Positions 1-6,045 of a stretch of 8,515 nucleotides of DNA are shown piece by piece. Made by a program: the position numbers and the translations under genes. The notes beneath the pieces were generated by a model. It worked only from the letters and a program-made list of their open reading frames with translations. It searched no databases and was not told the origin of the DNA. Location: positions 1 to 8,515 of the forward strand of contig JAFZDR010000235.1 of NCBI GenBank assembly GCA_017561105.1, read 5' to 3'. Numbering within the stretch: the first letter of the stretch is position 1; each line of letters starts with the position of its first letter. Source of the DNA: Alistipes sp. Its GTDB lineage: Bacteria; Bacteroidota; Bacteroidia; Bacteroidales; Rikenellaceae.

Positions 1-173
1 AGCGCCTCGGCAATCTCGATACCACTACCCACAACCACCACATCGATATCGGTACAAGGGCGATGGAGGTAGTAGTCGCGAACATAACCGCCCACAACAT
101 AAGCCTCGACACCTCGCTCATCGACAAGGCGCGAAATTCGTTTAAATATAGGTAACTGCAATGGGTTGTTCAT
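1..173 (-). CDS. cca: CCA tRNA nucleotidyltransferase / poly(A) polymerase family protein, N-terminal fragment (cut by left window edge)
   Basis: The first 57 codons of a leftward gene are visible, starting with the ATG at 173-171. The fragment carries the nucleotidyltransferase signature of class II CCA-adding enzymes: GGYVRD at residues 28-33 (nucleotide-binding GG plus RD), followed by DID at 42-44, whose two aspartates would bind the catalytic metals, and the hydrophobic strand VVVVGSGIE. In this family the enzyme adds or repairs the 3' CCA end of tRNA in the cytoplasm. Bacteroidetes members normally continue with an RNA-binding region and often an HD domain, neither of which can be seen here. 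The start is supported by the usual short lead before the GG motif and by a purine-rich GACGAGAG directly upstream. That purine stretch belongs to a heptamer repeat. The gene lies 131 bp downstream of pdxJ on the same strand with no clear promoter between them, so read-through is possible. A poly(A) polymerase cannot be excluded from so short a piece. Confidence 0.8.
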   Translation of the reverse strand, partial: MNNPLQLPIFKRISRLVDERGVEAYVVGGYVRDYYLHRPCTDIDVVVVGSGIEIAEA

Positions 174-306
174 CTCTCGTCTTTCGTCTTTAATCCTGCT
201 TCGCAGGCTTTTCCTCCTCGCGGCTCGGCATAGTGCGCAAGCGCCCTTTGCTCTCGCTCCGCAGCGTCGGTTAGTCTCTCGTCTCTCGTCTCTCGTCTTT
301 CGTCTT
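173..306. repeat. Composite intergenic repeat: 18-bp direct repeat of heptamers flanking a GC-rich core with small hairpins
   Basis: The pdxJ to cca spacer is bounded by a perfect 18-bp direct repeat, TCTCTCGTCTTTCGTCTT, at 173-190 and 289-306. Both copies are built from a 7-bp unit TCTCGTC (GACGAGA on the gene strand): two units at 175-188 and four in register at 277-304, the last of each set having one C-to-T change. The left copy abuts the cca start codon and the right copy runs into the pdxJ stop codon. The core between them is GC-rich and contains a perfect hairpin CCTGC-TTC-GCAGG (195-207) and a smaller CGCT-CCGC-AGCG (255-266). No reading frame of note is seen in it. The arrangement could be a dispersed intergenic element or a locally expanded repeat; one copy cannot tell these apart. 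Confidence 0.75.
195..207. other. Small perfect hairpin in the pdxJ-cca spacer
   Basis: CCTGC (195-199) and GCAGG (203-207) form a 5-bp GC-rich stem with a 3-nt loop. No T-run follows on the gene (minus) strand, so it is not a good intrinsic terminator for pdxJ. On the plus strand CTTTTCCTCC follows, which is also a poor terminator tail. It is best read as part of the composite spacer element. Confidence 0.45.
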
Positions 307-1018
307 ACTTAAGGCATCGGCGATAGAGCTGTACGGTATTTTCCAGGCCGTAGTAGAGGGCATCACTGATAAGCGCATGACCAATCGAAACCTCATCGCA
401 CCAAGGTATCTGTTTTGCAAAATACTCTAAATTCTCGAGCGAGAGATCGTGGCCTGCATTCAAACCAAGACCACACTTGCGAGCCGCCTCAGCAGCCGCA
501 ATATACGGAGCAATAGCAGCCTCTCTATCAACCTTATAGTTAGCAGCATACGCCTCGGTGTAGAGCTCTACGCGATCTGCACCGCAAGCCTTTGCTCCGG
601 CAACCATCTCGGGCTTTGGATCGACAAAAATCGAAACACGGATACCCTTCTCATGGAAACGCTTTGTTATCTCGGTGAGGAACTCATTATTTGCGACGGT
701 ATCCCAACCTGCATTCGAGGTTATGGCATTCTCGGCATCGGGGACAAGTGTCACCTGAGCCGGCACAACCTCCAACACCAAATCGACAAACGAACCGATA
801 GGATTGCCCTCAATATTGAGTTCGGTGGTTACCACCTTCTTTAACTCGCGAACATCCGAGTAGCGGATATGGCGAGCATCGGGACGCGGGTGAACAGTAA
901 TACCTTCACCTCCAAAACGCTCTATATTGAGAGCCGCAGCAACAACATCGGGGGTATTTCCACCGCGCGAATTGCGAATTACCGCAATCTTATTTATATT
1001 TACGCTTAACTTTGTCAT
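305..1018 (-). CDS. pdxJ: Pyridoxine 5'-phosphate synthase PdxJ
   Basis: PdxJ condenses 1-deoxy-D-xylulose 5-phosphate with 3-amino-2-oxopropyl phosphate to give pyridoxine 5'-phosphate, the ring-closing step of DXP-dependent vitamin B6 synthesis in the cytoplasm. The 237-residue product is of normal length for this TIM barrel. Visible motifs are VNINKIAVIRNSRGG near the N-terminus, ITVHPRPDARHI (40-51) with the phosphate and substrate residues His43, Arg45 and His50, TELNIEGNP (65-73) with the likely catalytic Glu70, VTLVPD (89-94), ELYTEAYA (151-158), GLNAGHDL (185-192) with conserved His190, and EVSIGHALISDAL (209-221). I chose the ATG at 1018-1016 because homologues begin just before the VNIDxIA-type motif. 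A longer frame from a TTG at 1063 adds 15 residues with no family counterpart and covers the divergent promoter region. It is divergent from nadK, with 83 bp between the start codons. Confidence 0.96.
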   Translation of the reverse strand: MTKLSVNINKIAVIRNSRGGNTPDVVAAALNIERFGGEGITVHPRPDARHIRYSDVRELKKVVTTELNIEGNPIGSFVDLVLEVVPAQVTLVPDAENAITSNAGWDTVANNEFLTEITKRFHEKGIRVSIFVDPKPEMVAGAKACGADRVELYTEAYAANYKVDREAAIAPYIAAAEAARKCGLGLNAGHDLSLENLEYFAKQIPWCDEVSIGHALISDALYYGLENTVQLYRRCLK

Positions 1019-1027
1019 AAAAATCGC

Positions 1028-1035
1028 TATCTTTG
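1028..1035 (+). promoter_or_regulatory. Candidate Bacteroidetes -7 promoter element for nadK
   Basis: TATCTTTG matches the Bacteroidetes sigma-ABfr -7 consensus TAnnTTTG. It would start transcription near 1040 and leave a leader of about 60 nt before nadK. The only upstream TTTG (1011-1014) is 13 bp away, shorter than the usual spacing of about 17-23, so the -33 element is weak or absent. The site lies just upstream of the pdxJ start on the other strand. Confidence 0.4.
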
Positions 1036-1041
1036 CAAGGT

Positions 1042-1067
1042 GATTTTGCACACTTTGCGCCAAAATC
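1042..1067. promoter_or_regulatory. Inverted repeat in the pdxJ-nadK divergent region, possible operator or leader hairpin
   Basis: GATTTTG (1042-1048) and CAAAATC (1061-1067) are perfect 7-bp inverted repeats around a 12-bp spacer. A third AAAATC copy lies at 1020-1025, 42 bp (about four helical turns) before the copy at 1062-1067. In the nadK leader RNA the inverted repeat could form an AU-rich stem; as DNA it could be a protein site serving both divergent genes. No known operator was recognised, and chance in an AT-rich spacer is possible. Confidence 0.3.
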
Positions 1068-1101
1068 GATGTAAAGTTAATAAATTTCGCCGAAACAAGA
1101 G

Positions 1102-1977
1102 ATGAAAATTATACTTTTTTCACGAAAAGGTATCGCACCACGCACCGAAGATATCGATCAAATCTTCGCAGCCATTGAGCATTACGGCTTTGAGTACGCC
1201 ATAAATCGAGAGTTTGCCGAGAATATCGCCGAGTTCTCTTCGCGTGCAATTCCGGCCGAAAATATCTACGACAACGAGGTCGGCTCTCAGCCCGAAGAGT
1301 CGGTAATGGTGTGCTATGGTGGCGACGGAACCCTCCTTGAGGGTGTGCACCGTCTGAATGGTGCCGATATTCCGGTTGTCGGTATAAATGGCGGACACCT
1401 CGGATTTTTGGCTCTTGCCCCACGCGAAAACATCAAAGAGGTCTTCGACGGAATAGCTGCCGGAGAGCTCAACCTGGAGCAGCGCAACATGCTCTGCGTA
1501 GAGGGCGAAATCGAGGGTAAAAAGGAGCTGTTTTATGCTCTCAACGAGGTGTCGATACAGCGTCTTGGCGCAACCATGATTTCGATCGAGGCGAGCATCG
1601 ACGGCAACAAGGTTTCGACCTACAATGGCGACGGTGTAATCATCTCGACACCAACAGGTTCCACTGCATATTCGCTGAGTGCGGGAGGTCCGATTGTGGC
1701 CCCTTCATGCCGTTCATTTTTGCTCACTCCGTTGGCTCCGCACAACCTCACAATGCGCCCTATCGTAATGCCCGATTCGAGCATCGTTTCGCTGCGCATC
1801 AACACCCGCAATAACGAGGCCCTTATTTCGGCCGATAATCGCACTTTCAAGATTGCAAACGACACACTTTTGACCATCAAAAAGGCCGGAAGATACATCC
1901 GTTTGGCTGTGCCACACAATATATCTTTCTTCGATTCGTTACGAAATAAGATGATGTGGGGAGTGGATATTCGTTAA
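1102..1977 (+). CDS. nadK: NAD kinase (ATP-dependent NAD+ phosphorylation)
   Basis: NadK phosphorylates NAD+ to NADP+ in the cytoplasm and is the only route to NADP in most bacteria. The 291-residue protein has the family landmarks in order: GGDGT at 73-77 with the catalytic Asp75, NGGHLGFL at 96-103, the NE pair at 148-149, GDG at 176-178, and STPTGSTAYSLSAGGP at 182-197, the glycine-rich segment that contacts the nucleotide. The segment LTPLAPHNLTMRP (208-220), typical of the C-terminal beta-sandwich domain, follows. Length and order are normal, with no sign of truncation. The ATG at 1102 is preceded by purine-rich AACAAGAG and gives the usual N-terminus MKIILFSRKG. The gene is divergent from pdxJ. 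It is followed at once by a heptamer array and a T-run, and then by the uppS promoter region, so it may be transcribed separately from the envelope cluster. Confidence 0.97.
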   Translation: MKIILFSRKGIAPRTEDIDQIFAAIEHYGFEYAINREFAENIAEFSSRAIPAENIYDNEVGSQPEESVMVCYGGDGTLLEGVHRLNGADIPVVGINGGHLGFLALAPRENIKEVFDGIAAGELNLEQRNMLCVEGEIEGKKELFYALNEVSIQRLGATMISIEASIDGNKVSTYNGDGVIISTPTGSTAYSLSAGGPIVAPSCRSFLLTPLAPHNLTMRPIVMPDSSIVSLRINTRNNEALISADNRTFKIANDTLLTIKKAGRYIRLAVPHNISFFDSLRNKMMWGVDIR

Positions 1978-1980
1978 GCT

Positions 1981-2008
1981 ATTAGCCATTGGCCATTAGC
2001 CATTAGCT
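1981..2008 (+). repeat. Heptamer tandem array (unit ATTAGCC) immediately after nadK
   Basis: Four 7-bp units in exact register start 3 bp after the nadK stop codon. Units 1 and 3 are ATTAGCC, unit 2 has one A-to-G change (ATTGGCC), and unit 4 ends in T. The array runs into eight Ts (2008-2015). AGCTA (1977-1981) and TAGCT (2004-2008) can pair across it, and a smaller GCC-ATT-GGC hairpin is possible inside. With the T-run this could make a weak terminator for nadK, but the stem is poor. Confidence 0.7.
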
Positions 2009-2036
2009 TTTTTTTATTTTTCTATTAAAATAGAAG

Positions 2037-2071
2037 TTTTCTGCTTTACGTTTTCACTTTTCCGTTTTTAA
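2037..2071 (+). repeat. Degenerate T-rich heptamer array upstream of uppS
   Basis: T-runs start at 2037, 2045, 2051, 2058 and 2065, which reads as five 7-bp units of approximate form TTTTCNG (the second begins CTTTACG, the last is TTTTTAA). The array ends 3 bp before the uppS -7 element, so it covers the region where a -33 element would lie. No canonical TTTG is found there; the T-tracts may take that place. Upstream, 2020-2035 holds a weak AT-rich palindrome, TTCTATT-AA-AATAGAA. Confidence 0.5.
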
Positions 2072-2074
2072 TTG

Positions 2075-2082
2075 TATATTTG
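2075..2082 (+). promoter_or_regulatory. Candidate -7 promoter element for the uppS-bamA-ompH unit
   Basis: TATATTTG fits the Bacteroidetes -7 consensus TAnnTTTG exactly. Transcription would begin roughly at 2087-2091, directly in front of the uppS ATG at 2092. The G at 2082 is also the third base of an in-frame TTG, which speaks against that TTG being the true start. No clear -33 TTTG lies 17-23 bp upstream. Confidence 0.5.
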
Positions 2083-2091
2083 CGCCTTATA

Positions 2092-2802
2092 ATGGAGAAT
2101 GTAGAGAAAATACCGACTCATATCGCCATCATCATGGATGGCAATGGTCGTTGGGCAAAGGCACAGGGCAAGGATCGATGTGAGGGACACATCGAGGGCG
2201 TTGTGTCGGTTAAGGCGTGTATCAAGGCGGCTTGCAAACGCGGAGTGCGCTACCTTACGCTATATGCATTCTCTACTGAGAATTGGGGCAGACCTCAGGA
2301 GGAGGTGAATGCCCTTATGGAGCTCTTCTGCAAGAGCGTAACCAAGGAGACACCCGAGCTTATCGAGCAGGGTGTGAGGGTTCGAATTATTGGTCGTCGC
2401 GACCGCTTCTCGGAGGAGGTGCGCGAGCGATTGTTACATATTGAGGAGTCTACAAAGGGGGGCGACAAGCTCACTTTGGTATTGGCATTCGACTACTCGT
2501 CACGCGACGAGATGGTACGAGCAACAAAGGCTGTAGCCGAAAAGGTTCAGCGCGGAGAGTTGTCGGCAGAGGCTATCGACGACAGCGTAATCTCGGCTCA
2601 CCTCGACACTGCCGATATTCCTGACCCCGACCTTATTGTTCGTACAAGCGGAGAGTGCCGCTTGAGCAACTTCCTGCTTTGGCAGGCGTCGTATGCCGAG
2701 ATGTACTTCCCGCAGACGATGTGGCCGGACTTCCGCGAGGAGGCTTTCGATAAGGCATTGGAGGTTTATGCCCAACGAGAGCGTCGTTACGGGTTATTGT
2801 AA
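2092..2802 (+). CDS. uppS: Undecaprenyl diphosphate synthase (cis-isoprenyl transferase)
   Basis: UppS adds cis-isoprene units from IPP to farnesyl diphosphate to make undecaprenyl diphosphate, the carrier lipid for peptidoglycan and surface glycans. The 236-residue length is typical of this cytoplasmic, membrane-associated enzyme. Motifs in order: HIAIIMDGNGRWAK at 10-23 with the Mg2+-binding Asp16, YAFSTENW at 58-65, FDYSSR at 133-138, RTSGECRLSNFLLWQ at 184-198 for IPP pyrophosphate binding, and WPDF at 211-214. Two variants are mild oddities: Cys189, where Gln, His or Met is common, and Asp133, where Asn or Ser is common before the YGGR-type motif. I chose the ATG at 2092 over an in-frame TTG at 2080 because the TTG overlaps the likely -7 element and homologues start close to the first motif. 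No Shine-Dalgarno sequence is seen. bamA starts 21 bp after the stop. Confidence 0.96.
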   Translation: MENVEKIPTHIAIIMDGNGRWAKAQGKDRCEGHIEGVVSVKACIKAACKRGVRYLTLYAFSTENWGRPQEEVNALMELFCKSVTKETPELIEQGVRVRIIGRRDRFSEEVRERLLHIEESTKGGDKLTLVLAFDYSSRDEMVRATKAVAEKVQRGELSAEAIDDSVISAHLDTADIPDPDLIVRTSGECRLSNFLLWQASYAEMYFPQTMWPDFREEAFDKALEVYAQRERRYGLL

Positions 2803-2823
2803 TTTCGAAAAGAGAGATTGAAA

Positions 2824-5433
2824 ATGAGGATATTTGTCAAGATATTTTGTTTGTTGGTAATGGCCTTGTATGCGATTAGCGCAGCGGCACAACCAAACAC
2901 AGGTAGAAAGCCTTCTCGTGCAAAGGGCGATAAGGCAGCACCTGTTTCGCCTTCTGCCCTGCCGATACCTGTTGCCGACACTACAGCCGTAGAGGATAAT
3001 TTCGCCTTCCCAGAGAATATATCCTATCTCAGCGAGAGCGATAACAGACCTTATATCCTCCGCAAGGTAAATATCCACGGTGTAAAGTATATCAACCACG
3101 ATATTATCCGCTCGTCGTCGGGCTTGGTACCGGGCGATTCGATATACCTCTCGGGTACATTTATCCAAAATGCAATGGTTCGACTCTGGTCGCAGCGATA
3201 TTTCGAGGATATCCAGATTGGAGCATCAATCGAAGGCGACAGCGTAGATTTGGAGGTTGTACTCCGCGAGCGTCCTCGAGTGATGAATTGGGCAGTATCG
3301 GGTGTATCGAAGGGTAAGTCGAAAGACCTTATCGACGAGGTATTGAAGCTCAAGCGAGGACACGAGCTCTCCGACCACATCATCGACAGAAACATCAAGC
3401 TCCTCAAGGCTCACTATGCCGAGAAGGGATTTCTCGACTGTGAGGTGGGTGTAAAGATTGAGCCCGATAGCATAGTTAAGCAGGCGGTAAATGTAACACT
3501 CGATGTCGACAAGAAGGAGCGTATTCGAGTTGGCGAGTTGGAGTTCTCGGGAAACAACGCATTCCCGACCAAGCGACTTGCCCGCACATTTAAGAAGACT
3601 CACAAAGTTAGCCCCTATTTCTGGCAGAAGACCAAATTTATAGAGAAGGATTACGCGGAGGACAAGGAGTTGTTGCTCGATTTCTACAACTCGAAGGGTT
3701 ACCGCAATGCCAACATCATATCCGACTCTATCTACCGCATAAACGAGAAACGACTCGGTATCCGTGTCAATATCGCCGAGGGTAACAAATACTATATCCG
3801 CAATGTAAGCTGGGTCGGAAACTCGAAGTACGACACCGATATGTTGCAGCGTATGCTCTCGGTAAACAAGGGCGATGTTTACGATAAGAAGTCTATCCAC
3901 AAGCGATTGGGTGTCGGCAAGGAGCAGAACCCTGACGATATGTCGGTATCGTCGCTCTACCAGAACGACGGATATCTGATGTCGCAGATTGAGCCTACCG
4001 AGATTATCGTGGGAGCCGATTCACTCGATCTCGAGGTTAGAATATTCGAAGGTAACCAATTTACCATCAACAATGTCGGCATTACCGGCAACAACCGTGT
4101 AAACGACGAGGTTATCCGCCGCGAGCTCTACACTCGCCCCGGTGAGCTGTACAACCGCGCTCTCATCATGCAGACCATTCGTACATTGGCCGGCATGCAG
4201 CACTTCAACGAGGAGGCCTTGGTACCGGATATTAAGCCTGTATCGAACGACTTGGTAGATGTAAATTGGCCGCTCGAGGAGAAGGCGTCCGACCAGTTCA
4301 ACATTGCAGCAGGTTGGGGCTCGGGAACATTTGTAGGTTCGGTGGGTATCACACTCAACAACCTCTCTATGCGCAACTTCTTCAAGAAGGGTGCATGGAG
4401 ACCATATCCGATGGGACAAAACCAGCGTCTTTCGATCTCGGGACAGACCAACGGTACATACTACAAGGCTATTGCTCTCTCGTTCCAGGATCCTTGGTTG
4501 GGAGGTCGCAAGCCAAACTCATTCACCATATCGGGACACCTCTCCGAGCAGAACAACGCCTACTACATCTGGCAGTCGGCAACATCGTACTTCCGTTCGT
4601 ATGGTCTTTCGGTTGGTTTGGGTAAGCGTTTGACATGGCCGGATCCATACTTTACATTCTATGGAGAGTTGGCTTATCAGCGATATGGCCTGAAGAACTA
4701 CACTTCGTTCGTAATGGAGAATGGTAATGCGAACATGCTCTCGTTACGACTTATCTTCGGTCGAAACTCAACCGATCAGCCAATCTACCCACGCCGAGGT
4801 TCGGATATCTCGATGTCGTTGCAGATTACACCTCCATTCTCAGCAATGGACGGTATCAACTACGCCGATGCAAACTTGAGCGAGCAGGATCGTTACCGCT
4901 GGATCGAGTTCCATAAGTGGCAGTTTAAGGCGCAGTGGTTCCAGGCTCTCACGCCTAACAACAACCTCGTGTTGATGGCTAAGGCAGAGATGGGTTACCT
5001 CGGACACTACAACAAGAATAAGATCTCGCCATTCGAGCGATTCCAGATTGGTGGTGACGGTATGTCGGGCTACACAATGTATGGTGTCGATATCATCTCG
5101 TTACGAGGTTACGAGGATGGCGATTTGGACCCTGTAGGCGAATACTACTCGGTTGCATACAACAAGTACACCTTGGAGTTGCGCTACCCTATCATCCTGA
5201 AGCCATCGTCGCAGATCTATGTGCTCGGTTTCCTCGAGGCGGGTAACGGATTTAAGTCGTGGAAGGACTTTGCTCCTTGGAAGGTTAAGCGCTCGGCCGG
5301 TGTCGGTGTCCGATTGTATCTCCCTATCGTGGGAATGCTCGGTATCGACTGGGGTTGGGGATTCGACCCTGCAGCGGGTGCTACAAAGCGCAGCGGAAGC
5401 CAATTCCACTTCGTTATCGGTCAGTCATTCTAA
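2824..5433 (+). CDS. bamA: Outer membrane protein assembly factor BamA (Omp85)
   Basis: BamA is the essential insertase that folds beta-barrel proteins into the outer membrane. The 869-residue product has a signal peptide at about 1-23 (ending SAAAQ), a low-complexity linker to about 75, five POTRA domains at roughly 78-150, 151-230, 232-319, 320-409 and 410-488, and a C-terminal 16-strand-type barrel from about 490 to the end. The barrel carries LRGYEDGDL with the loop-6 RGY triad at 761-763, the counterpart of the E. coli VRGF motif, and the protein ends FHFVIGQSF with the terminal Phe expected of a beta-signal. I prefer the ATG at 2824 to a TTG two codons upstream because it gives a normal signal peptide (MRIFVKIF). 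AAAGAGAG lies upstream and is only weakly Shine-Dalgarno-like. The gene is 21 bp behind uppS, probably in one transcript, and the two OmpH chaperone genes follow. Confidence 0.96.
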   Translation: MRIFVKIFCLLVMALYAISAAAQPNTGRKPSRAKGDKAAPVSPSALPIPVADTTAVEDNFAFPENISYLSESDNRPYILRKVNIHGVKYINHDIIRSSSGLVPGDSIYLSGTFIQNAMVRLWSQRYFEDIQIGASIEGDSVDLEVVLRERPRVMNWAVSGVSKGKSKDLIDEVLKLKRGHELSDHIIDRNIKLLKAHYAEKGFLDCEVGVKIEPDSIVKQAVNVTLDVDKKERIRVGELEFSGNNAFPTKRLARTFKKTHKVSPYFWQKTKFIEKDYAEDKELLLDFYNSKGYRNANIISDSIYRINEKRLGIRVNIAEGNKYYIRNVSWVGNSKYDTDMLQRMLSVNKGDVYDKKSIHKRLGVGKEQNPDDMSVSSLYQNDGYLMSQIEPTEIIVGADSLDLEVRIFEGNQFTINNVGITGNNRVNDEVIRRELYTRPGELYNRALIMQTIRTLAGMQHFNEEALVPDIKPVSNDLVDVNWPLEEKASDQFNIAAGWGSGTFVGSVGITLNNLSMRNFFKKGAWRPYPMGQNQRLSISGQTNGTYYKAIALSFQDPWLGGRKPNSFTISGHLSEQNNAYYIWQSATSYFRSYGLSVGLGKRLTWPDPYFTFYGELAYQRYGLKNYTSFVMENGNANMLSLRLIFGRNSTDQPIYPRRGSDISMSLQITPPFSAMDGINYADANLSEQDRYRWIEFHKWQFKAQWFQALTPNNNLVLMAKAEMGYLGHYNKNKISPFERFQIGGDGMSGYTMYGVDIISLRGYEDGDLDPVGEYYSVAYNKYTLELRYPIILKPSSQIYVLGFLEAGNGFKSWKDFAPWKVKRSAGVGVRLYLPIVGMLGIDWGWGFDPAAGATKRSGSQFHFVIGQSF

Positions 5434-5452
5434 GGATGAGTGAACTTGGCAA

Positions 5453-5460
5453 TAAATTTG
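5453..5460 (+). promoter_or_regulatory. Candidate internal -7 promoter element before the first ompH gene
   Basis: TAAATTTG matches TAnnTTTG and would place a start near 5466, about 30 nt before the ATG at 5496. No TTG or TTTG lies at the -33 distance, since the nearest TTG (5446-5448) is too close. It could give the chaperone genes extra transcription independent of bamA. An AT-rich 62-bp spacer will produce such matches fairly often by chance. Confidence 0.3.
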
Positions 5461-5482
5461 ATACTACTAATTTAATAAAACT
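5455..5482 (+). repeat. Imperfect 14-bp direct repeat in the bamA-ompH spacer
   Basis: AATTTGATACTACT (5455-5468) is followed without gap by AATTTAATAAAACT (5469-5482), 11 of 14 identical; AAT begins a partial third copy. The period of 14 is twice the 7-bp period of the other spacer arrays. The AT-rich composition makes chance similarity likely. Confidence 0.3.
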
Positions 5483-5495
5483 AATAGTGAAGGGT

Positions 5496-6002
5496 ATGAA
5501 GAGAGTGATTTTAACAGTAATGTTCGCCTTGGCAACATTTGCGATTGCTTCAGCACAGAAGTATTGTATTGTCGATAGTGAGAAGATTTTCAAGTCGCTT
5601 GATGAATACAACAAGGCGATGACTACGCTCGACGAGTTGGGCAAAGCCTACCAGACCGAAGTAGATAATAAGTATAAGAGCATCGAGAGCCTATACAACA
5701 GCTATATGGCACAGAAGGAGAGCCTCTCTGCATCGTCGCGTGCAAGCATCGAGCAGCAGATTTTGCAGAAAGAGGAAGAGGTGCAGAAGTACCAGCAGGA
5801 GGTTTTCGGCGAGAATGGCGCACTCTTAAAGAAGCGAGTGGAGCTTATCAAACCTATCCAAACAAAGGTATTCGGTGCTATCGAGAAGTATGCAAAGGAT
5901 AACGGCTTCGACGCCGTTCTCGACAAGGCTTCAAACGCTTCGATTCTCTATTTCAACAGCGCAATCGACCACACTGCGCAGGTTATAGAGGCACTTAAGT
6001 AG
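5496..6002 (+). CDS. ompH: OmpH/Skp family periplasmic chaperone, first copy
   Basis: The 168-residue protein has a signal peptide at 1-20 (MKRVILTVMFALATFAIASA, cleavage before Gln21), a short segment KYCIVDSEKIF typical of the OmpH/Skp start (beta strand and first helix of the body), then a long charged, Gln/Glu-rich helical stretch at about 35-125 that should form the coiled-coil tentacles. The body resumes at about 126-168, with a KYAKDNGFDAVLD motif common in the family. Skp proteins are trimeric periplasmic holdases that keep unfolded outer-membrane proteins soluble on the way to BamA, which fits the position right after bamA. I chose the ATG at 5496 because it gives a clean signal peptide. 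The frame is open back into bamA to 5355, but the extra residues are a shadow of bamA. The 62-bp spacer is AT-rich, with a possible internal promoter. Client specificity cannot be read from the sequence. Confidence 0.92.
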   Translation: MKRVILTVMFALATFAIASAQKYCIVDSEKIFKSLDEYNKAMTTLDELGKAYQTEVDNKYKSIESLYNSYMAQKESLSASSRASIEQQILQKEEEVQKYQQEVFGENGALLKKRVELIKPIQTKVFGAIEKYAKDNGFDAVLDKASNASILYFNSAIDHTAQVIEALK

Positions 6003-6045
6003 TATATTATAACAATAAATAATAACTCAAAAACAGATTTTTAAG

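Noticed and set aside
449..844. Open frame of 131 codons on the plus strand inside pdxJ.
   Set aside because: It lies wholly antisense to a clear pdxJ and its translation shows no domain or plausible start; a shadow frame.
1019..1063. Extended pdxJ start at a TTG (1063), adding 15 residues.
   Set aside because: The extra residues have no family counterpart and the extension covers the divergent promoter region; the ATG at 1018 precedes the first conserved motif.
1072..1079. TAACTTTA on the minus strand as a -7 element for pdxJ, with TTG at 1098-1096.
   Set aside because: It lacks the final G of TAnnTTTG and the spacing of 16 bp is short. It is possible but not strong enough to list as a feature.
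3226..3900. Long open frame of 224 codons on the minus strand inside bamA.
   Set aside because: It is the complement of a well-supported coding region with strong codon bias (many TCG and GAG codons that avoid stops on the other strand). No domain is recognised.
5355..5495. N-terminal extension of the first ompH gene overlapping the bamA 3' end.
   Set aside because: The extension translates bamA in another frame; the ATG at 5496 gives a clean signal peptide.
6003..6045. Possible promoter or heptamer array between the two ompH genes.
   Set aside because: The spacer is AT-rich but has no TAnnTTTG match and no clear 7-bp register.
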